Notes under the pieces: generated by a model | The model's database searches: none | What the model was told of the DNA's origin: nothing | Seen by the model: the letters and a program-made list of their open reading frames with translations, nothing else | Part shown: positions 27,324 through 35,737 of the stretch, in pieces | Layout of the letters: each line of letters opens with the position of its first letter | Position numbering within the stretch: the stretch's first letter is position 1 | NCBI GenBank assembly: GCA_003402705.1 | Contig: QQNF01000037.1 | Location: 1-38,991 of the forward strand | Reading direction: 5' to 3' | DNA: 38,991 nt | DNA from: Verrucomicrobiota bacterium | GTDB lineage: Bacteria > Verrucomicrobiota > Verrucomicrobiia > Verrucomicrobiales > V1-33 | Program-made: the position numbers and the translations under genes

Positions 27324-27356
27324 GCAAGGCAGCATCTGCGGCCTTGCAGGATGCTG
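27324..27356 (+). promoter_or_regulatory. Two interleaved inverted repeats after argD (mutually exclusive hairpins)
   Basis: GCAAGGC (27324-27330) can pair with GCCTTGC (27341-27347), and CAGCATC (27330-27336) can pair with GATGCTG (27350-27356). The arms alternate and share one base, so the two stems either compete or form a tight pseudoknot. No U-run follows, so it is not a standard terminator. It ends 38 bases before the next start codon. Confidence 0.5.
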
Positions 27357-27394
27357 ACCGGTTTCCATCATTACGGCAGTTTCCCTTCAACCCC

Positions 27395-27766
27395 ATGCGC
27401 CTCACCGATTCCCCAAGACCACGTCCCCTCAGGGCCGCCCTCCTCCTCGTCCCTTGCCTCTGCCTCACCAACTGCTCCCCGGCAGTCAATGACGCCCAAC
27501 TCAAGGAAATCACCCTCAAAACCGAAACCTCCAGAGCCGAACTCGTCACCCTCTCCGCTCAGTTCGCCGCCCTCGAAAAAGAAGCCGCCAGCCTCCGCAA
27601 ATTCGAAGGCCAAACCGCCGCCGACGCCCGCAAAGCCGCGGAAACCCTCATGGAAGAACGCGACTCCCTCGTCGATCTCCGCCGTCAGGTTCAGGAAAAG
27701 ATCGCCACCCTCAAAACAGGCGAAGCCGCCAACCGCGAAACCCTCGCGGAAACCAAGCCCAACTGA
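27395..27766 (+). CDS. Coiled-coil lipoprotein of unknown function
   Basis: With the ATG at 27395 the product has 123 residues: a basic N-terminus (MRLTDSPRPRPLR), a hydrophobic leader and a lipobox ending LTNC, followed by a hydrophilic helical region rich in Ala, Glu, Lys and Leu with coiled-coil character. An upstream start at 27344 would place 17 residues before the leader and is less likely. The next gene starts 23 bases downstream and is also a membrane-tethered coiled-coil protein, so the pair may work together at the envelope. No family recognised. Confidence 0.7.
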   Translation: MRLTDSPRPRPLRAALLLVPCLCLTNCSPAVNDAQLKEITLKTETSRAELVTLSAQFAALEKEAASLRKFEGQTAADARKAAETLMEERDSLVDLRRQVQEKIATLKTGEAANRETLAETKPN

Positions 27767-27789
27767 CCCTCCAGCCCCCACCTAATACC

Positions 27790-28686
27790 ATGGACTTCTC
27801 GGGCATCCGCACTCTCCTCGTCATGCTGCTCCTCGGCGGCGGCACCTTCTACCTCTGGGACCGCAACAAACGCGCCGAAGAATACTCCGGCACCGAAACC
27901 GAACTCCGCACCATCGAAGGCAATCTCGTCCAGCGGAAAAGTGATATCGAATTCCTCACCAAAAAACTCGAGCCCCTCCGCACTCTCGCCAAAGAGGCCG
28001 AAGTCAAAGACGCCATCAAACTCGAACAGGAAATCGGCGCTCTCCGCGACGAACTCTCCACCCTCAACACCGACTGGGAAGCCGCTATCAAATCCTTCGA
28101 AGCCTCCGTCGAAGAAGTCCGCATCAACGCCAAACAGCAGACCTTCCCGGAAATCACTCTCCCCTCCGGCGAAATCCTCAAAGCCGCCAGCATCAGCAAA
28201 TTCGGCGAGGGCTTCGTCAGCATCCAGCACGACGGCGGCGTCAAACGCATCCTCGCCAATGACCTCCCCGATGGCTGGGTCAAAAAATACTCGCTCGACT
28301 ACGTCCCCGATAGCGGCAACGAAGCGCTCGCAGGCAAGGTCAAAGAAAAAACCGAGGAACCCCTCTCCCCAGCCGACCTCGCCGACGCCGCCAAAGGCAA
28401 GGTCGACGCCATCTACGAACAGGAAGTCAAACTCGCCACCCAAATCCGCGAACTCCAGATGGAGGCCAACCGCATCACTCAGGAAGGCTTCCGCGCCGCC
28501 ATCAATAAAGGCCTCACCGGCGACGCCGCCGCCGCCGCTCGCCGCGCCTTCTTCGCCAAAGCCGACTCCCTCCGCAAATCCATCGAACCCAAACGCGCCC
28601 AGTACTCCAAACTCCGCGAACAGCGCCTCGCCATCGAACAGGAACAAATCCGTAAAGAAAACGCCGCCAAACCTCAGCGCCAGTAA
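27790..28686 (+). CDS. Membrane-anchored coiled-coil protein of unknown function
   Basis: A 298-residue protein with an N-terminal membrane helix (about 6-23), a long coiled coil (about 28-115), a compact middle section containing TFPEITLPSGEILKAASIS and HDGGVKRILANDLPDGW (about 118-165), and a second helical segment to the basic end. The middle part looks like a small beta domain. No catalytic motif is seen and I recognise no family. It is probably cotranscribed with the lipoprotein gene 23 bases upstream. Confidence 0.75.
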   Translation: MDFSGIRTLLVMLLLGGGTFYLWDRNKRAEEYSGTETELRTIEGNLVQRKSDIEFLTKKLEPLRTLAKEAEVKDAIKLEQEIGALRDELSTLNTDWEAAIKSFEASVEEVRINAKQQTFPEITLPSGEILKAASISKFGEGFVSIQHDGGVKRILANDLPDGWVKKYSLDYVPDSGNEALAGKVKEKTEEPLSPADLADAAKGKVDAIYEQEVKLATQIRELQMEANRITQEGFRAAINKGLTGDAAAAARRAFFAKADSLRKSIEPKRAQYSKLREQRLAIEQEQIRKENAAKPQRQ

Positions 28687-28801
28687 ACGCTTGCCGTCAC
28701 AGCCCGTCACGGATTCACCGCGCCGCCTGGCTTCCCCACTCCCTCCCAGCAAGCCGTCGGGGCCCGGGCCCTTCTCACGCGCCGACGCCCCCCACCCGCT
28801 C

Positions 28802-28820
28802 ACCTGCGGCCCACGCAGGT
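28802..28820 (+). terminator. Short GC hairpin between the coiled-coil gene and the glcE-like gene
   Basis: ACCTGCG and CGCAGGT form a perfect 7-base stem with a 5-base loop, followed by CTTGATTTCC. The weak T content makes it only a possible terminator or mRNA structure. It lies in a 171-base gap that otherwise shows nothing coding. Confidence 0.4.
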
Positions 28821-28857
28821 CTTGATTTCCCCTCCCCTCAGCCCCATTCAGGAGCTG

Positions 28858-29943
28858 ATGATCCTCCATCCCCCCGACGAAACCGCACTCTGCGACGCCG
28901 TCCGCGCCGAAACCCGCGTGCTCCCCTTCGCCGGCCGCACCAAACCCGCCCTCTCCCCCTCAGAAGGCGTCACGCTCCTCGACCTCCGCGCACTCTCAGG
29001 CATCGTCGAATACGAACCCACCGAATACACCTTCACCGCCCGCGCCGCCACCCCCCTCCGCGACGTCGCCTCCCTCCTCGCCGCCCACGGCCAGTACCTC
29101 CCCTTCGACCCTCCCCTAGCCAACGCCGGTGCCACCCTCGCAGGCTCCGTCGCCGCCGCCATGAGCGGCCCAGGCAGGCTCCGCTACGGCGGCATCCGCG
29201 ACTTCCTCCTCGGCATCCGCTGGGTCGACGGCTCAGGCCAGATCGTCCGCGGCGGCGGCAAGGTCGTCAAAAATGCCGCCGGCTTCGACTTCCCCAAACT
29301 CTTCACCGGCTCCATCGGCCGCCTCGGCATCCTCACAGAACTCTCCTTCAAGGTCTTCCCAGCCCCAGAAGCACGCCAGTCCATCGCCATCACCTGCCCC
29401 TCTCTCCCCGACGCACTCGAAAAAATCGCCCATCTCTCCGCTCAGTCATGGGAAGTCGAAGCCGCCGAAATCTTCCCCGGCCCGCCCATCCGCATCCTCG
29501 CTCGCTTCATGGGCGACGCCCCAGCCCTCGCCTCCCGCATCAACCGCATCGCCGCCTCCTTCGGCCCTAACGCCGAACTCCTCTCAAACCTCGAGGCCGC
29601 CGCCTTCTGGGATCCCCTCAACGATCTCATCCTCACCGGAACCGACTCCCTCTCCCCGCTCGTCAAGGTCCCCACCACTCTCCACCGCCTCCCCGCCCTC
29701 GACGCCGCCCTCACCTCCATCGGAGCCATCCGCCACTACAGCATGGCCGGAAATCTCGCCCTCATCTCCTCACCAGACGCCGCCGCTCTCGACGCCATCC
29801 TATCTAATCTCGCACTCTCCGGCCTCCGCCTCCGCGGCCCCGGCCCCGTCCGCCCCGGCATCCCTAACGCCTCGCTCATGGAATCCCGCGTCTCCTCCGC
29901 TCTCGACCCTCTCCGCAAATTCCTCCCGCTCTCAACCCCATGA
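28858..29943 (+). CDS. GlcE-like FAD-binding subunit of glycolate oxidase
   Basis: A 361-residue protein with an FAD-binding (PCMH-type) domain: VLPFAGRTKPALSPSEGV near the start, LPFDPPLANAGATLAGSVAAAMSGPGRLRYGG (split across about 81-112) and VVKNAAGFDFPKLFTGSIGRLGILTEL (about 136-162). This is the GlcE pattern. The ATG at 28858 has a good AGGAG at 28850-28854; a TTG at 28822 is rejected. The stop overlaps the next gene, a GlcF-like Fe-S protein, by ATGA. The catalytic GlcD-type subunit is not in the window, so it must be elsewhere or be replaced. Related D-lactate dehydrogenases share this architecture. Confidence 0.85.
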   Translation: MILHPPDETALCDAVRAETRVLPFAGRTKPALSPSEGVTLLDLRALSGIVEYEPTEYTFTARAATPLRDVASLLAAHGQYLPFDPPLANAGATLAGSVAAAMSGPGRLRYGGIRDFLLGIRWVDGSGQIVRGGGKVVKNAAGFDFPKLFTGSIGRLGILTELSFKVFPAPEARQSIAITCPSLPDALEKIAHLSAQSWEVEAAEIFPGPPIRILARFMGDAPALASRINRIAASFGPNAELLSNLEAAAFWDPLNDLILTGTDSLSPLVKVPTTLHRLPALDAALTSIGAIRHYSMAGNLALISSPDAAALDAILSNLALSGLRLRGPGPVRPGIPNASLMESRVSSALDPLRKFLPLSTP

Positions 29944-31271
29944 AGCAAGCCATCCCCGTCCTCTCCTCAGGACCTGCCGGCCAGGCCATGGCCGAAGCCG
30001 TCCAGACTTGCGTCCATTGCGGCTTCTGCCTCCCCGCCTGCCCCACCTATCAAGTCCACGGAAAGGAAGCCGAATCCCCGCGCGGCCGCATCCTCCTCAT
30101 CAAGGACGTCCTCGAAGGATCCCTCCCGCTCGAACAGGCCCTCCCCCACACCGACAGCTGTCTCGGATGTCTCGCCTGCGAAACCGCCTGCCCCAGCGGC
30201 GTCAGATACCGCGAACTCATCAGCCCGTTCCGCGAATGGTCCAATCACCGCCGCTCCCGCTCCCTATCCGAAAAACTCCGGCGCCTCACGCTCCTCACCA
30301 CGCTCCCCTTCCCTAGCCGCTTCCGCCTCGCCGCCCGTCTCGGCATCGCCACCAGACCTCTCCACGGGCTCGTGCCTAAGGCGTTCCGCCCCATGCTCCA
30401 GCTCCTCCCCGCCTCCCTCCCTCCCGCCCAACCCCTCGCCCCCTTCCACCACGCCCAGTCCCCGCGCCGCGGCCGCGTCGCCCTCCTCGCAGGCTGCGCC
30501 CAGCAGGTCCTCGCCCCGGAAATCAACGCCGCCACCATCGCCGTCCTCACTCGCTCCGGCATCGAGGTCGTCATCCCCGAATCCCAAGGCTGCTGCGGAG
30601 CCCTCGCATGGCACGTCGGCGCAGGCGACGATGCCCGCACCGCCGCTCGCCGCAATCTCAAGGCCTTCCCTGACAACGTCGACGCCATCCTCACCAACGC
30701 CGCAGGCTGCGGCTCCGGCCTCCACGAATACCCACTCATCCTCAAAGGCTGCCCGGAAGAAGCCGCCGCCACCGCCTTCGCCTCCAAAGTCCAAGACGTC
30801 TCCTCCTTCCTCCTCCGCCTCGGCCTCCCCACCATCCCGCCCCCCTCCCGCCCGCTCCGCATCGCCTACCACGACGCCTGCCACCTCAGCCACGCCCAGG
30901 GCGTCCGCAGCGCCCCTCGCAACCTCCTCCGCCAGATCCCTAACGTCACCCTCTGCGAAATCACCGACGGCGACACCTGCTGCGGCAGCGCCGGCACCTA
31001 CAACATCGACGAACCCGAAACCGCCGCCGCCCTCGGTGCCCTCAAGGCCAACCACATCGCCGCCACCGCCGCCGACTTCGTCGCCATGGGCAACATCGGC
31101 TGTCTCTCCCAGATCCGCCTCCACCTCGGCACCCATCCCAACGCCCCCAAACCCCTCCACACCATGGAAATCCTCGCCATGGCCCTCAACTCTCAACTCT
31201 GTCCCATCCCATTGAATATCCAGCAGGCACCACGCGTCTCACCGCTCGCACCTCCCTGCCGCCTTCCATGA
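29940..31271 (+). CDS. GlcF-like iron-sulfur subunit of glycolate oxidase
   Basis: A 443-residue Fe-S protein. Two ferredoxin-type clusters are bound by C24-V-H-C-G-F-C..C34 and C74-L-G-C-L-A-C..C84, and two CCG-domain motifs follow, GCCGALAWH and DTCCGSAGTYN. This is the GlcF/heterodisulfide-reductase-D-like layout that carries electrons from a flavin dehydrogenase to the quinone pool. It is translationally coupled to the GlcE-like gene (ATGA). After the expected end the protein continues for about 25 extra residues rich in Pro and Leu, and its stop overlaps the next start by four bases. Confidence 0.88.
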   Translation: MKQAIPVLSSGPAGQAMAEAVQTCVHCGFCLPACPTYQVHGKEAESPRGRILLIKDVLEGSLPLEQALPHTDSCLGCLACETACPSGVRYRELISPFREWSNHRRSRSLSEKLRRLTLLTTLPFPSRFRLAARLGIATRPLHGLVPKAFRPMLQLLPASLPPAQPLAPFHHAQSPRRGRVALLAGCAQQVLAPEINAATIAVLTRSGIEVVIPESQGCCGALAWHVGAGDDARTAARRNLKAFPDNVDAILTNAAGCGSGLHEYPLILKGCPEEAAATAFASKVQDVSSFLLRLGLPTIPPPSRPLRIAYHDACHLSHAQGVRSAPRNLLRQIPNVTLCEITDGDTCCGSAGTYNIDEPETAAALGALKANHIAATAADFVAMGNIGCLSQIRLHLGTHPNAPKPLHTMEILAMALNSQLCPIPLNIQQAPRVSPLAPPCRLP

Positions 31272-34135
31272 AATCCCCTCTGCCCGCACTCGCCGCGCTC
31301 TCCCTCGCACTCGCCAGTTGCGAAAAATCCCCAACTCCCTCCGCCTCCCAGCCAACCCCTCCCGCTCCCCCACCCGCCGCCCCTCAAGGCCCCTCCCAGG
31401 AAGAACTCGCCGCCCAGCGCGACGCCCTCGCCCAGCGCGAAGCCGAACTCGCCCTCTCCGAGGCCCGCCTCCAGCGCGAAACCGCCGAAGCCAAACTCGC
31501 CGCCACCGAAGCAGAACTCGCCGCCGAAGAAAAACTCCTCGAACGCGAACGCACCCTCTGGCTCCGCGAATCCGAAGCCGCCAACTCCCGCACGCTCCCC
31601 AAAGCCTCCCAACCTTCCAAAGACACCGCCGACGCCCCCAGCGCACCCACCACACCACGCGCCGACTACAATCTCTTCTATAACGACCTCGAACCCCACG
31701 GCCGCTGGTTCGAAAGCCCCGACTACGGCTTCGTCTGGCAACCTCAGGTCGCCTCCACCTCCTCATGGCGTCCCTACTCCGTCGGCTCATGGACCTCCAC
31801 CGACCTCGGCTGGACATGGTGCTCCGATGAACCCTTCGGCTGGGCCACCTATCACTACGGCCGCTGGGCCATCGTCCGCGGCTGCGGCTGGGTCTGGATC
31901 CCCGGCGATGTCTGGGCTCCCGCATGGGTCGCATGGCGCTCTAGCGATTCCCACATCGGCTGGTGCCCGCTCCCCCCGGAAACCCTCTGCCTCAACGACG
32001 GCTCATGGAGCAGTTCCTCCTCGTGGGGCCTCCCCACCGAATCATGGTGCTTCGTCCCCACCCGCTCCTTCGATCAACCCATCCTCCAATGGTGCGAGGC
32101 CCCCATCCACAACCGCCTCCGCTGCTCCAACTCCCGCGACATCACCCGCCTCGTCATCCGCAGCGGCAGCGTCCAATGCGGCGGCCCCGACCGCTCGTGG
32201 CTCCGCTCCCGCCTCAAACGCGACATCGAGGTCTGCTCGCTCGTCCGCGATCCTTTCCGCCCTAACCACGACGGCAACCCTCACCGCTGGCACCGCGAAG
32301 GCAAAAAACTCACCTGCTTCGCTCCCGCCGTCCACACACCATGGAACGCCGCACAGCGCCCCGCCCATTCCGCCGGACCACTCCCCTCACGCGACATCGT
32401 CCGCGGTCCGTCCGGTCTCTCCCCCAAACTCGCCTCACAATTCCGCACCCACCGCGAAGCCCAGCTCAAAACCGCTCGCCTCGCCACCGAATCCGCATCC
32501 GGCCGCCGCGTCTCCGATCGCCTCACTCGCATCGCCTCCCTCCGCGAATCCCTCGCCCAACTCCCAAAACCAGACGCCCCAGCCACCGCCAGCGCACCAC
32601 CACCTCAACGCATCCCTCGCGCCATCCCCGTCCCGGAATCCGATTCCCCCGACTCCACCCCCGCCCCCACTACCAAACCTCAGCGCCCCGCCTCCCGCCC
32701 GCTCGTCGCCGACCGCTCCCCTGCCAATCCCGCAGCCGTCTCCCCAACCGCCCCATCTCCGCAATTCGCTCCTAACACCCTCGCCGACCAGCAACCCCGT
32801 CAGGATTCAACAGCAGGCAACCCCGACGCACCCAATCGCCAGCAGCTAGCCACCACCGAACTCCAGCGCGCCGCGGAACAACAACGCGAAGCCGCAGATC
32901 GCCAGCGCGCCGATCTCGCCGCACGCACCCGCGACGAACAAGCCGCCACCGCCGCCGCCACCGAACGTCAGGCCCAGCTCGAAAGCTCCCGCCGCGAATC
33001 CTCAGCCCGTCAGCAAGCCGCCAGGGAACAAGCCGCCACCTCCGCCGCCGACGACTCCCAACGCCAGCAGCAAGCCGCCGCCGCCCGCCGCGAAGCCCTC
33101 GCTCAACAACGCGAAGCCTCCGATCGCCAGCGCGCCGAACTAGCCGCACGCACCCTCGACGAACAAGCCGCCACCGCCGCCGCCACCGAACGTCAGGCTC
33201 AGCTCGAAAACTCCCGCCGCGAATCCCTCGCCCGTCAGCAGGCCGCCAAGGAACAAGCCGCCACCGCCGACGGCGACTCCCAGCGCCAACGCGCCGCGGA
33301 ACAACAACGCGAGGCCGTCGATCGCCAGCGCGCCGATCTCGCCGCCCGCGCCCGCGACGAACAAGCCGCCGCCGCCGCCGCCACCGAACGTCAGGCCGAA
33401 CTCGAAAACTCACGCCGCGAATCCCTCGCCCGCAAACAAGCCCAACAGGAACAAGCCGCCACCGCCGCCGACGACTCCCAGCGCCAGCAGCAAGCCGCCG
33501 CCACCCGCCGCGAAGCCCTCGAACAACAACGCGAAACCACCGAACGCCAGCGCGCCGCAGAACAACAACGCGAAGCCGTCGATCGCCAGCGCGCCGAACT
33601 CGCCGCCCGCGCCCGCGACGAACAAGCCGCAGCAGCAGCAGCCTCAGAACGTCAGGCCCAGCTCGAAATCTCCCGCCGCGAATCCATCGCCCGCCAGCAA
33701 GCCCTCAAAGAACAAGCCGCCCGCGAAGCCGAAGACAACCAACGCCAGCAGCAAGCCGCCGCCGCTCGCCGCGATGCCCTCGAACAACAGCGCGAAGCCG
33801 AACAACGTCAACACGCCATGGAGCAACAACGCGAAGCCGCCGAACGCCAACAGCGCGAAGCCGCCGAACGCCAACAACGCGAAGCCGAACAACGCCAGCG
33901 CGCCGCAGAACAACAACGCGAAGCCGAACAACGCCAGCGCGCCATGGAACAACAGCGCGAAGCCGCCGAACGCCAACAACGCGAGGCCGAACAACGCGAA
34001 CGCGCCAAAGAGCAATCCTCCAACTCCCGGCGCTCCGCCCCGGAACGCCAGGCCGCCATCGCCCGCCAGGACTCCTCCCCACGGAACCGCCCTAACCGCA
34101 ATAACTCCGACGACCGCCCCAGCCGCCGCCGCTGA
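31268..34135 (+). CDS. Large lipoprotein with DUF6600-like domain and Gln/Arg-rich repeats
   Basis: A 955-residue predicted lipoprotein: signal peptide with lipobox LASC (C18), a Pro-rich stretch, a short coiled coil (about 43-100), then a Trp/Tyr/Gly-rich domain (about 133-280) with YGRW, GWVWIPGD, WAPAWVAWR and IGWCPLPP, the DUF6600 pattern. The middle (about 300-530) is low-complexity and basic. The last 400 residues are long repeats of QQREA, DRQRA, LAARARDEQAA and ERQAQLE, likely a very long helix. It starts by ATGA overlap with the GlcF-like gene. A surface or periplasmic structural role is plausible; the function is unknown. Confidence 0.8.
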   Translation: MKSPLPALAALSLALASCEKSPTPSASQPTPPAPPPAAPQGPSQEELAAQRDALAQREAELALSEARLQRETAEAKLAATEAELAAEEKLLERERTLWLRESEAANSRTLPKASQPSKDTADAPSAPTTPRADYNLFYNDLEPHGRWFESPDYGFVWQPQVASTSSWRPYSVGSWTSTDLGWTWCSDEPFGWATYHYGRWAIVRGCGWVWIPGDVWAPAWVAWRSSDSHIGWCPLPPETLCLNDGSWSSSSSWGLPTESWCFVPTRSFDQPILQWCEAPIHNRLRCSNSRDITRLVIRSGSVQCGGPDRSWLRSRLKRDIEVCSLVRDPFRPNHDGNPHRWHREGKKLTCFAPAVHTPWNAAQRPAHSAGPLPSRDIVRGPSGLSPKLASQFRTHREAQLKTARLATESASGRRVSDRLTRIASLRESLAQLPKPDAPATASAPPPQRIPRAIPVPESDSPDSTPAPTTKPQRPASRPLVADRSPANPAAVSPTAPSPQFAPNTLADQQPRQDSTAGNPDAPNRQQLATTELQRAAEQQREAADRQRADLAARTRDEQAATAAATERQAQLESSRRESSARQQAAREQAATSAADDSQRQQQAAAARREALAQQREASDRQRAELAARTLDEQAATAAATERQAQLENSRRESLARQQAAKEQAATADGDSQRQRAAEQQREAVDRQRADLAARARDEQAAAAAATERQAELENSRRESLARKQAQQEQAATAADDSQRQQQAAATRREALEQQRETTERQRAAEQQREAVDRQRAELAARARDEQAAAAAASERQAQLEISRRESIARQQALKEQAAREAEDNQRQQQAAAARRDALEQQREAEQRQHAMEQQREAAERQQREAAERQQREAEQRQRAAEQQREAEQRQRAMEQQREAAERQQREAEQRERAKEQSSNSRRSAPERQAAIARQDSSPRNRPNRNNSDDRPSRRR
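32868..34020 (+). repeat. Imperfect tandem repeats in the C-terminal half of the DUF6600-like gene
   Basis: Four imperfect units of about 60-87 codons, beginning near 32868, 33110, 33289 and 33550, each contain DRQRA-(D/E)-LAAR, DEQAA, ERQA and SRRES. They are followed (about 33780-34020) by shorter units of EQQREAAERQQ and EQRQRA. Neighbouring copies are nearly identical at DNA level, so unequal recombination could change the length. Confidence 0.85.
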
Positions 34136-34225
34136 AATCCGCCGCCGCCCCAACTCCGTCCCCCTCCTTGCTCCTCCCCCAACCCTCCCCTACAGTCATC
34201 GCCTCCACCACCGGCGTCTGACCTC

Positions 34226-34978
34226 ATGCGAGCCATCCTCTCCCTCCTCCTCATCCCGCTCCTCGCCTCAGCCGCCCCCGAAAAACCGCCCCGGGAACCC
34301 CGCTGCCTCGCCGTCGAACCAGCTACCCTCCGCACCGCCCTAGCCAAACCCATCCCCGGCGCTCGCCTCACCGTCCTCATCCCAGCCCGCGAGGACGACC
34401 TCGGCCTCGTCCACCTCTCCAAAGAAGAATTCGCCGCCACAGGCCTCTCATGGGACAGATTCCGCCGCGACGCCGAAGCCGCCGCCGCTCGCCACCTCCG
34501 CTCCCTCACCCCCATCATCCAGAAAAACGAAGCCGGAGACCCCCTCTACGCCACCCTCCGCTCCAAAAGCCACCTCACCGCCTCCACCTTCTTCTGCAAG
34601 GAATTCCACGTCCAATTCCGCAAACCCTTCGGCGATCAACTCGTCGTCCTCGCCCCAGACCGCTTCACCCTCTACATCTTCCCGCGCAACTTCAGCGGCT
34701 TCCAGGAATTCGGGAAACGCGTCATCGACGAATACCAGAAATCCACATGGCCCTGCAGCCTCGAAGCCTTCGAGGTCTCCTCAGAAGGCGTCCGCGGCAT
34801 CGGCTCCTTCGACGACGGCTCAGATTCCTCCCCCTCCTCCGAAAACCTCCCTCCCGCAGCCTCCTCCAATCCCCCCTCCCCTCCCACCCCATCTCCCGCC
34901 TCCAAACCCGCCCCCTCCCCGCGGGTCCCCAAACGCACCCCGAAATCATCAGCACCTCCCAACCATTCCAAAAAATAA
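34226..34978 (+). CDS. Exported protein of unknown function
   Basis: A 250-residue protein with a clear Sec signal peptide (MRAILSLLLIPLLASA, cut after ASA), a folded domain of about 170 residues and a C-terminal tail of about 50 residues rich in Pro, Ser and Lys. The folded part (HLSKEEFAATGLSWDRFRRDAEAAA split at about 62-85, then VVLAPDRFTLYIFPRNF) loosely recalls DUF1444-type proteins, but I would not assign it. It starts 90 bases after the DUF6600-like gene. Confidence 0.65.
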   Translation: MRAILSLLLIPLLASAAPEKPPREPRCLAVEPATLRTALAKPIPGARLTVLIPAREDDLGLVHLSKEEFAATGLSWDRFRRDAEAAAARHLRSLTPIIQKNEAGDPLYATLRSKSHLTASTFFCKEFHVQFRKPFGDQLVVLAPDRFTLYIFPRNFSGFQEFGKRVIDEYQKSTWPCSLEAFEVSSEGVRGIGSFDDGSDSSPSSENLPPAASSNPPSPPTPSPASKPAPSPRVPKRTPKSSAPPNHSKK

Positions 34979-35107
34979 GAATTCACCCTTCTCCCCCTCC
35001 CCGCCCCCATCTCCCGCCTCCCTTCATCGTTTTCAGTTCTGAGAATACTTGCTCCTCTTTAACGAAAACAGTCGCAAATTCGTCACCTTGTGCTACCCTC
35101 CTTCCCT

Positions 35108-35443
35108 ATGGCTACCACAAAACGAACAAGGTTTTCCCGCCGCTTGCCCGATCACGTTACCGACGAATTGGTTGCGGCATTGATGAAGAAGAAAATCTAC
35201 GAGTTCAATGACCTTTTTGAAGCCGTCTACGAAAACCTGAAACTCCGCAACGCCGTCAGCGGCGGCGAAGAAATGCTCCGTCTCCGCGCCTACGAAAAAC
35301 TCCAGAACCTCGTCTCCCGCGGCATGGTCGAGAAAAACGGCAAGCAGTACCGCGGCCTCGAAAAAATCAAAGACGCCATCGCCCCGCCCCTCCCAGTCGT
35401 CACCGCTCCAGTCGCAGCCGCTGCGCCAGCAGTGACCAAATAA
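35108..35443 (+). CDS. Small basic protein of unknown function
   Basis: With the ATG at 35108 it has 111 residues. The N-terminal half (FSRRLPDHVTDELVAALM) and the middle (LRLRAYEKLQNLVSRGMVEKNGKQYRG) look like a helical, possibly winged-helix fold, ending in an Ala/Pro/Val tail. The first codons are less C-rich than the neighbours (CTACCACAAAACG), which may mean translation-start selection. A clear terminator follows. Unlike neighbouring genes it looks like a separate transcription unit. No family recognised; a DNA- or ribosome-associated regulator is possible. Confidence 0.65.
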   Translation: MATTKRTRFSRRLPDHVTDELVAALMKKKIYEFNDLFEAVYENLKLRNAVSGGEEMLRLRAYEKLQNLVSRGMVEKNGKQYRGLEKIKDAIAPPLPVVTAPVAAAAPAVTK

Positions 35444-35469
35444 TCAAGGGCTTACACCCTCCCTCTCTC

Positions 35470-35507
35470 GCGCCCCGGTCGGTTCTCCGCCCGGGGCGCT
35501 TCTCTTT
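35470..35507 (+). terminator. Rho-independent terminator after the small basic protein gene
   Basis: A perfect 9-base stem GCGCCCCGG (35470-35478) / CCGGGGCGC (35491-35499) with a 12-base loop, followed by TTCTCTTT. It lies 26 bases after the stop codon. The next 230 bases up to 35737 show no gene and should hold the promoter of the TolC-like gene, which I could not pin down. Confidence 0.8.
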
Positions 35508-35737
35508 ACACCCAACCACCCAATCCATGCCCCTCCCCTCCTGAAATCTTCCCCATTTTCAGACTCGCTTCATCCCACCACGCCATCCTCACCTCCACCA
35601 TACGGTTTGCGGCCGCTTGGAACTGAAGCTTGCACCGTCTCCGGTTTCCTGCTTGCATCGCCCGCCTTTGCGTCCTCCGCGCAGGCCTCCCCATCCCTTT
35701 TTCCTTCTTCCCAGCGCTCACCATCTCCGTTTCTCCG

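Noticed and set aside
33780..34020. Short direct repeats as a possible CRISPR array
   Set aside because: The repeats are in-frame codons for EQQREA-type units with no unique spacers of constant length; they are coding repeats.
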